The notes under the pieces: generated by a model
What the model was told of the DNA's origin: nothing
The model's database searches: none
The model's input: the letters and a program-made list of their open reading frames with translations, nothing else
Assembly: GCF_017654605.1 (NCBI RefSeq)
Contig: NZ_CP072113.1
Coordinates: 3,038,001 to 3,102,000 of the forward strand
Direction of reading: 5' to 3'
Source: Yimella sp. cx-51
Lineage (GTDB): Bacteria > Actinomycetota > Actinomycetes > Actinomycetales > Dermatophilaceae
DNA length: 64,000 nucleotides
Made by a program: the position numbers and the translations under genes
Part shown: in pieces, positions 59,378 through 64,000 of the stretch
Numbering within the stretch: position 1 is the stretch's first letter
Layout: every line of letters begins with the position of its first letter

Positions 59378-59824
59378 TCAGCCACCTGTCGGTGGTTCGG
59401 CGGAAATCGCTCGCAACAACTCATTGGCGCGCACGAGCACGGCGCGGTCGGCGTCCGACAGCTCCGCGAGCGCCGGGGCGATGGCAGCGCCGCGGGCTCG
59501 GCGGGCCCGGGCGAGCATCGCGCGGCCGGCGTCGGTGAGCGAGATGAGACTGGCGCGGGCGTCGTCCTCGTCGGCGGTGCGCTCCAGGAGTCCTTGCTGC
59601 TCAAGGCGTTTCACCTGCGCGGTCATCGTCGGCTGGCTGGAGTGGTCAGCCTGCGCCAGCTCGCCGATGCGCGCGTTGCCCTGCTGTTCGACGAGGCTGA
59701 GCAGGCGCGCCTGCCCGGCCGGAATCGGCAGCTCGGAGTGCTTGGTGGCCCAGCGGTTGATCTTCGCGACGGCCGACAGCAGCTGCGCGCCGAGGTCGTT
59801 GTCGCTCTGCGTGGGTTCAGTCAT
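59378..59824 (-). CDS. MarR-family transcriptional regulator
   Basis: The 148-residue winged-helix protein has PAGQARLLSLVEQQGNARIGELAQADHSSQPTMTAQVKRLEQQGLL and the wing RTADEDDARASLISLTDAG with the conserved DxRxxxxxLT. It follows the acyl-CoA synthetase gene by 9 bases, so it is co-transcribed and may control fatty-acid use. The ATG at 59824 was preferred; a TTG lies two codons upstream. Confidence 0.9.
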   Translation of the reverse strand: MTEPTQSDNDLGAQLLSAVAKINRWATKHSELPIPAGQARLLSLVEQQGNARIGELAQADHSSQPTMTAQVKRLEQQGLLERTADEDDARASLISLTDAGRAMLARARRARGAAIAPALAELSDADRAVLVRANELLRAISAEPPTGG

Positions 59825-59833
59825 CGGCAACGC

Positions 59834-61324
59834 TCAAGCTCCTGCGACGTCCCGCAGTTCGCGCTTGAGGATCTTGCCGGTTGCGCCCTTGGGCAGTTCG
59901 TCGATGAAGCGCACTTCGCGCGGGTACTTGTACGCAGCGAGCCGCTCCTTGGCGAAGTCCTGCACCGCCTCCTGCTCCAGTTGCGAGCCGGGCGCGCGGA
60001 CGACGTAGGCCACCACTTCTTCGCCGTAGTGCTCGTGCGGCACACCGATGACGGCAGCTTCGGCCACCTCCGGGTGCTCGTAGAGCACTTCCTCGACTTC
60101 ACGCGGGTAGACGTTGTAACCGCCGCGGATGATCATGTCCTTGCTGCGGTCGACGATGAAGAAGTAGCCGTCGTCGTCGACGCGGGCGAGGTCGCCGGAG
60201 AAGAACCAGCCGTCGCGGATGGCTTCGGCGGTGGCGTCCGGACGCTTCCAATAGCCCTTCATCAGCAGGTGTCCGCGGATCGCGATCTCGCCGATCTCAC
60301 CGGCCGGGGAGTCGGAGCCGTCGGCCTGCGCCAGACGCATCTCGACGCCTTCGAGCGGGGTGCCGATCGAGCCGGCCTTGCGCTCGGCGTTGGGGTGGTT
60401 GAAGGAGGCGACCGGGGAGGTCTCGGACAGGCCGTAGCCCTCCAGCACGATGCAGCCGAACTTCTGCTCGAACTTCTTCATCACCTCGACCGGCATCGCC
60501 GAGCCACCGCTGGCGCACACGCGCAGCGCCGGGAAGTTGACGTCCTTGTCGGCGGTCGCGGCCAGCAGCGCCTGGTACATCGTCGGCACGCCCTGGAAGA
60601 TCGTGACGCCCGCCTTGCCGAGCGTCTCCAGCACGGCGCCGGGCTCGAAGCGCGGCACGAGCGCGAGGGTGGCGCCGGTGGCGAAAGCGGTCGACAGACC
60701 ACAGGTGAGACCGAAGACGTGGAAGAGCGGCAGGCAGCCCATGATCACGTCGTCGGGCTTGATGTCCATCAGCGTGCGGGCGACGACTTCCTGGTTCATG
60801 TTGAGCGAGTAGTGCGTCAGCTCAGCGCCCTTGGGACGTCCGGTGGTGCCCGAGGTGTAGAGGATGACCGCGGTGTCCTGGTCGTCACGGTCGACGAACT
60901 CGGTGCTCGGCTCGTAGTCGGCCAGCGTCCCGCTCAGCCCCGCCGGGATCGGCACCTCGATGAACGGCACGCCCACTGCCTCGGCGCCGGTGGCGGCGTC
61001 GCCGCCCATGCCGAACATCAGCGAAGCGCCCGAGTCGCTGAGGTAGTACTCCACCTCGCGCGGGCGGAAGAGCGGGTTCATCGGGATCACCACGGCGCCC
61101 GCCTGCAGCGCACCGAAGAAGATGACCGGGAAGTCGAAGACATTGGGCAGCGAGAGCGCCACTCGGTCGCCCGGCTTGATCCCCTTGTCCTGCAACATGG
61201 TTGCCACGCGTCCGGCGGCGTCGGTCACCTGCCCGTAGGTCAGCGAATGCTCACCGAGCACCAACGCGGTCTGGTCGGGGTGGGCGGCCGCGGTCTTCTG
61301 CAGGTTGCAGGCAAGGTTGGTCAT
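59834..61324 (-). CDS. fadD: Long-chain fatty acid-CoA ligase
   Basis: The 496-residue ANL-superfamily enzyme activates a carboxylic acid to acyl-CoA through an acyl-AMP. Visible motifs are the P-loop ILYTSGTTGRPKGAELTH, VLEGYGLSETSP, WFFSGDLARVDDDGYFFIVDR, and the C-terminal catalytic Lys in KGATGKILKREL. The length and motifs fit medium/long-chain FadD proteins. TAATGT six bases before the ATG is a likely leaderless -10 element. Confidence 0.93.
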   Translation of the reverse strand: MTNLACNLQKTAAAHPDQTALVLGEHSLTYGQVTDAAGRVATMLQDKGIKPGDRVALSLPNVFDFPVIFFGALQAGAVVIPMNPLFRPREVEYYLSDSGASLMFGMGGDAATGAEAVGVPFIEVPIPAGLSGTLADYEPSTEFVDRDDQDTAVILYTSGTTGRPKGAELTHYSLNMNQEVVARTLMDIKPDDVIMGCLPLFHVFGLTCGLSTAFATGATLALVPRFEPGAVLETLGKAGVTIFQGVPTMYQALLAATADKDVNFPALRVCASGGSAMPVEVMKKFEQKFGCIVLEGYGLSETSPVASFNHPNAERKAGSIGTPLEGVEMRLAQADGSDSPAGEIGEIAIRGHLLMKGYWKRPDATAEAIRDGWFFSGDLARVDDDGYFFIVDRSKDMIIRGGYNVYPREVEEVLYEHPEVAEAAVIGVPHEHYGEEVVAYVVRAPGSQLEQEAVQDFAKERLAAYKYPREVRFIDELPKGATGKILKRELRDVAGA

Positions 61325-61330
61325 GGCCCG

Positions 61331-61336
61331 ACATTA
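61331..61336 (-). promoter_or_regulatory. fadD -10 element
   Basis: TAATGT on the minus strand ends six bases before the ATG at 61324, with no ribosome-binding site between. Confidence 0.55.
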
Positions 61337-61415
61337 GTTCGGGGATTCGGCGTTGTGGGGCGGCTGGCGAAAATCGTCCAGCGAAAGTGTTGTCGTGCGC
61401 CCTCCCCGACCCGTC

Positions 61416-61479
61416 AACCTACTGATTACTCGTGAACCTACTGGCTGTACTTAGTAGGTTCACGAGTAGGCAGTAGGTT
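61416..61479 (-). terminator. Two-tier stem-loop built from CCTACT repeats
   Basis: The inner arms TACTCGTGAACCTACT (61427-61442) and AGTAGGTTCACGAGTA (61453-61468) pair perfectly over 16 bp. The outer arms AACCTACTG (61416-61424) and CAGTAGGTT (61471-61479) pair over 9 bp. It follows the CPBP protease gene stop. Confidence 0.75.
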
Positions 61480-61490
61480 CACGACTCAGG

Positions 61491-62270
61491 TCAGAGCCAG
61501 GAGACGTGCGGCTTGAGCAGCGCGTAGCCGACGAACGCGACGATGTCGAGAATCACGTGCGCGATCACCAGCGGCATGACTCGTTTGGTGCGGCGGTAGA
61601 CCAGCCCAAAGAGCAGCCCCATGGCGAAGTTGCCGATCATTCCGCCGAAGCCTTGGTAGAGGTGGTAGCAGCCGCGGATGGCGGACGACGTCAGCCAGAC
61701 CCGCGTCCACGACCAGCCCGCCTGGGTCCAGCGGGTGTAGAGATAGCCGATCATCACGACTTCTTCGACGATCGCAGCCTCGAAGGCGGCGAGGATCAGC
61801 ACCGGCACGGTCCACCAATGGTCGCCGAGCCCCGAGGTCGCCAGCGACGTGTTGATGCCCATCGCCCGCGCGGCCAGGTAGAAGAGGAGTCCGGGGATGC
61901 CGACCACAGCCGCGAGCGCGGCGCCAAGCGCGAGGTCGGGGCCTTTGCGGCGGCCGTCCAGACCGAGCCAGGTGGTGGCGGACGCCATTTCGCGGGTCAG
62001 CAGGTGAATCACCAGCAGAGCCGGGACGATGCCGAGCCCGATGCCGACGAGCTGATAGGCCAGGTCGAGCCACGCCGAGGGGGCGCGACTGGTGTTCATG
62101 GTGGTGGTCTGCTTGTTGAGCGCCACCTGCGCGCTGAGCGACCGCAGGATCGACAGCACCGAGTAGATGGCCGACGCCCCGAGGCTGAGCAGCAGGACGA
62201 GGGTGGTCTCCTGCAGCAGTGTGCGCCGTCGTAGCGGCGTGGTCGGCACGTCGTACGCGGGCAGTTTCAT
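61491..62270 (-). CDS. CPBP-family intramembrane metalloprotease
   Basis: The 259-residue protein has about seven helices. The CPBP/ABI motifs are FEAAIVEEVVMIGYLYTR (EExxxR-like, with the glutamates), IRGCYHLYQG and MPLVIAHVILDIVAF, which hold the predicted zinc ligands. Substrates are unknown; relatives act in bacteriocin self-immunity or protein processing. It is the last gene of a four-gene operon, 4 bases after the gene before it. Confidence 0.88.
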   Translation of the reverse strand: MKLPAYDVPTTPLRRRTLLQETTLVLLLSLGASAIYSVLSILRSLSAQVALNKQTTTMNTSRAPSAWLDLAYQLVGIGLGIVPALLVIHLLTREMASATTWLGLDGRRKGPDLALGAALAAVVGIPGLLFYLAARAMGINTSLATSGLGDHWWTVPVLILAAFEAAIVEEVVMIGYLYTRWTQAGWSWTRVWLTSSAIRGCYHLYQGFGGMIGNFAMGLLFGLVYRRTKRVMPLVIAHVILDIVAFVGYALLKPHVSWL

Positions 62271-62274
62271 GGGT

Positions 62275-62601
62275 TCAGCGGCTGAAGTCGTGGCCGGCGT
62301 CCCAGCGCTCGACCTCGACGTCGTCCACCTCATAGACACGGCGGCGACGGCGCGGACGTTCGGTGGCGGCGACCTCGTCGGCCTCGCTCACACGCTCAGT
62401 CTCGTCGGGCGATCGCTCGTCGGACACAACTGCGGCGCGCCGCCGCGATGGCTCCTCGTCCCGCACTGCCCGAGAACGCGCAGGCCGCGGACGCCGGGCG
62501 AACGGCTGCGCCGGACCCAGCATTGCGAACATCGTCACGGCAAAACCGAGCACGAAGCAGATCAGCACCCACAGCCATACCTGCGAGAACAGCCACATCA
62601 T
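62275..62601 (-). CDS. Small single-helix membrane protein with Arg-rich tail
   Basis: The 108-residue protein has one N-terminal helix (WLFSQVWLWVLICFVLGFAVTMFAML) and then a charged cytoplasmic tail rich in Arg and Glu (RRPRPARSRAVRDEEPSRRR). It has no known domain. It overlaps the gene before it by 4 bases. Confidence 0.7.
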   Translation of the reverse strand: MMWLFSQVWLWVLICFVLGFAVTMFAMLGPAQPFARRPRPARSRAVRDEEPSRRRAAVVSDERSPDETERVSEADEVAATERPRRRRRVYEVDDVEVERWDAGHDFSR

Positions 62602-62804
62602 GAGGGCTCACCCGCGCTTTCAGGCCCGGCATCGACCGGCTCGGCGTCATCGGCGACAGCGTCGGGTTCAGCGGCCGGGGAGGGCTCCTGCACCGGATCG
62701 TTCTCGTGCGGGAAGAGCATCATCGCCAGCAACCACGCGGCCAGCGCACCCACACAGAATCCGACGAGGCACCACGCGATCGTCTGCAGCGTCAACCAGG
62801 TCAC
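62598..62804 (-). CDS. Small single-helix membrane protein with acidic tail
   Basis: The 68-residue protein has one helix (TIAWCLVGFCVGALAAWLLAMMLF) and an acidic Pro/Ala/Asp/Glu tail. The GTG at 62804 overlaps the stop of the gene before it by 4 bases (GTGA), and its own stop overlaps the next ATG by 4 bases. Helix plus acidic tail complements the basic tail of the next protein, so the two may pair. Confidence 0.68.
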   Translation of the reverse strand: MTWLTLQTIAWCLVGFCVGALAAWLLAMMLFPHENDPVQEPSPAAEPDAVADDAEPVDAGPESAGEPS

Positions 62805-63100
62805 GGTGCCGCCTTCACCACGACCGAGCGCACGCCGGGCATGTCGGCGATCGCCTGCTCCACCCGCGACGGGTCGACCATCGAGCCCGGGGTGACCGTG
62901 GCATCGCGCCCCTCGAAGCTGGCCGATGCGCCTGCCGCGCCGATGCCCTGCAGCACCTTCTCGGCGTTCTGGGTGAGCTCTTGCTCGACGGAGTTCTTGG
63001 ACGCCTGCGCACCGATCACGCCGAACACCAACGGAATTGCCGCGAGCGTCGCGAACCACCACGGCGCCGGGGTGCGGCGGAGGCGTTGCTGCGTGGACAT
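62801..63100 (-). CDS. Membrane-anchored protein with BON-like segment
   Basis: The 99-residue protein has an N-terminal helix (WFATLAAIPLVFGVIGAQA), then an outer segment, NAEKVLQGIGAAGASASFEGRDATVTPGSMVDPSRVEQAIADMPGV, resembling a half BON domain as in ArfA/OmpA-like channels. It heads the four-gene operon. GAAAGG lies before the ATG. Function is unknown. Confidence 0.7.
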   Translation of the reverse strand: MSTQQRLRRTPAPWWFATLAAIPLVFGVIGAQASKNSVEQELTQNAEKVLQGIGAAGASASFEGRDATVTPGSMVDPSRVEQAIADMPGVRSVVVKAAP

Positions 63101-63158
63101 CGGGGGCCTTTCGGGGTGACGGGCTGTGACCCGGCGCAAACTTACCCGCCCTGACCCA

Positions 63159-63164
63159 TACATT
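63159..63164 (+). promoter_or_regulatory. -10 element of the amidohydrolase gene
   Basis: TACATT ends seven bases before the GTG at 63172, fitting the leaderless pattern. Confidence 0.5.
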
Positions 63165-63171
63165 GGGCACG

Positions 63172-64000
63172 GTGAGGACGTTGTGGCGCGCCGAGCGCAT
63201 CTGGACAGGTTCGCAATTCGTGACGGGTCTGCTGGTCGAGGACGACATGATCGTCGCGACCGGTGACGCCGAAACCCTTGCCGCGCAAGATATTTCGAGC
63301 ACCGAGCAGCTCCCCGGGGCGCTCGTCGTCCCGGGTCTGCACGACGCCCACATCCACGCCGCGTCCCTCGCGCGGATGCGCACCGAGGTGGACGTCCGCG
63401 GTAGCGCCGACGAGCACGAGGCCGCTCGGAGGGTCGGGGAGTTCCTCGCTGAGCACCCCGGCACCGGCATCCTCTGGGGCGCCGCGTGGGACGCGAACCT
63501 GTGGGGCGGACGCGTGCCGCACCGCTCCACTCTCGACGCCGTCACCGGCGACCGTCCGGTGGCGTTGGCGAGCGCCGACTACCACTCGTTGTGGGTCAAC
63601 TCCGCCGCGCTGCGCCTGGCCGGTTACGACCGCGACACGACTGATCCGGCCGGTGGTCGCCTGGAGCGGGACGCTGACGGCGAGCTCACCGGGGTGCTGC
63701 GCGAGACGGCCTGCACTCCTCTCTACGACATCGCCCCGGACGACGCCGACGAACTGCCCGGACTCATGGCGCTGGCGCTCGATGACCTGCTCGCGGTGGG
63801 GCTGACCGGCATCACCGACATCGACCACGAGGACGCCCACGCCGCCTTCCGCGCGCTGCACTCACGCGGCGAGTTGCCGCTGCGGGTGAGCAAGGCGATC
63901 CGTCATGAAGACTTGCCGCTCGCTCTTGAACAGGGACGTCGCACCGGCGAGGGTGACGCGTTTCTGCGGGTCGGTCCGCTGAAGCTCTTCGCCGACGGCG
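63172..64000 (+). CDS. Amidohydrolase family protein, YtcJ-like (5' part, runs off the window)
   Basis: The 276 visible codons encode the start of a YtcJ/NfdA-type amidohydrolase. It has a beta-sandwich strand (TLWRAERIWTG) and the metal-binding VVPGLHDAHIHAASLARM (HxH). ADYHSLWVNSAALRLAG and GELTGVLRE are typical of this group of exo-type deacylases acting on N-acyl or formamide substrates. The gene continues past base 64000. The GTG at 63172 has TACATT seven bases upstream. Confidence 0.88.
   Translation, partial: MRTLWRAERIWTGSQFVTGLLVEDDMIVATGDAETLAAQDISSTEQLPGALVVPGLHDAHIHAASLARMRTEVDVRGSADEHEAARRVGEFLAEHPGTGILWGAAWDANLWGGRVPHRSTLDAVTGDRPVALASADYHSLWVNSAALRLAGYDRDTTDPAGGRLERDADGELTGVLRETACTPLYDIAPDDADELPGLMALALDDLLAVGLTGITDIDHEDAHAAFRALHSRGELPLRVSKAIRHEDLPLALEQGRRTGEGDAFLRVGPLKLFADG

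Noticed and set aside
59138-61435. 2.3-kb rightward open frame opposite marR and fadD
   Set aside because: fadD and marR on the minus strand have full family motifs. The opposite frame is a GC-driven shadow with His/Arg/Gly-rich sequence.
1-64000. tRNA and rRNA genes
   Set aside because: No GTTCRANYC T-loop with a matching acceptor stem and no rRNA-like tracts were noticed by eye; a covariance-model scan would be needed to exclude a missed tRNA.

Overview
The window is 64 kb of high-GC bacterial chromosome. It has dense genes, many 1-4 base overlaps, GTG and TTG starts, actinobacterial families (DUF5926, DUF4446, DUF6328, GT-C mannosyltransferases) and a CRP-like site in front of cydA. This points to an actinobacterium, most likely of the order Micrococcales. 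A stand-alone MurE-like ligase without the diaminopimelate signature would fit a lysine-type cell wall, as in Dermacoccaceae-like genera, but that placement is inference. No rRNA, tRNA, CRISPR array, prophage or insertion sequence was recognised. The window is mostly core chromosome with a few accessory pieces.

Layout. 1-12.4 kb: housekeeping genes (purB, csoR-copZ, a TrmH-type methyltransferase, a HAD phosphatase, serS, a lipid kinase, a lipoprotein sortase, pheA) and a flavin-monooxygenase remnant. 12.4-22.4 kb: an envelope block with a GDT1-type transporter, two paralogous polytopic proteins sharing GRFYGMGN, PGWGAD and NDSG motifs, two GT-C mannosyltransferases, a GT2 enzyme, DUF5926 and an anti-sigma-type ATPase. 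22.4-34 kb: GDPD, an HIBYL-CoA-hydrolase-like enzyme, the MurE-like ligase, an M56 peptidase, and the cydA-cydB-cydD-cydC-blaI operon, which carries the bd oxidase, its ABC exporter and a BlaI-type repressor. 34-43 kb: a small HTH/membrane operon, TerC, phosphatidylcholine synthase, TrmL, ThpR, an aldo-keto reductase, and a PLP decarboxylase coupled to an MFS carrier. 43-52.7 kb: an orphan 790-residue protein with four tandem PqqD/winged-helix-like modules, pnuC-nadR, nagA, vapBC, and an AAA ATPase. 52.7-64 kb: acetyltransferase, pdxY, rhodanese, Fpg/Nei, App1-type phosphatase, a Tat-exported GH15-like protein, marR-fadD, a four-gene membrane operon with a CPBP protease, and the start of an amidohydrolase.

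Two genome-wide habits stand out. First, very many genes have a TANNNT (or NANNNT) hexamer ending 5-9 bases before the start codon and no Shine-Dalgarno sequence, so they are probably transcribed without a leader; this was used to choose several starts. Second, gene borders carry unusual palindromes. One group is a sequence-related family ending in CAAACGCGGCC...GGCCGCGTTTG, which looks like a small terminal-inverted-repeat element. The other is a set of long, nearly perfect stem-loops of unrelated sequence, mostly between convergent genes, the longest having 44-bp perfect arms.
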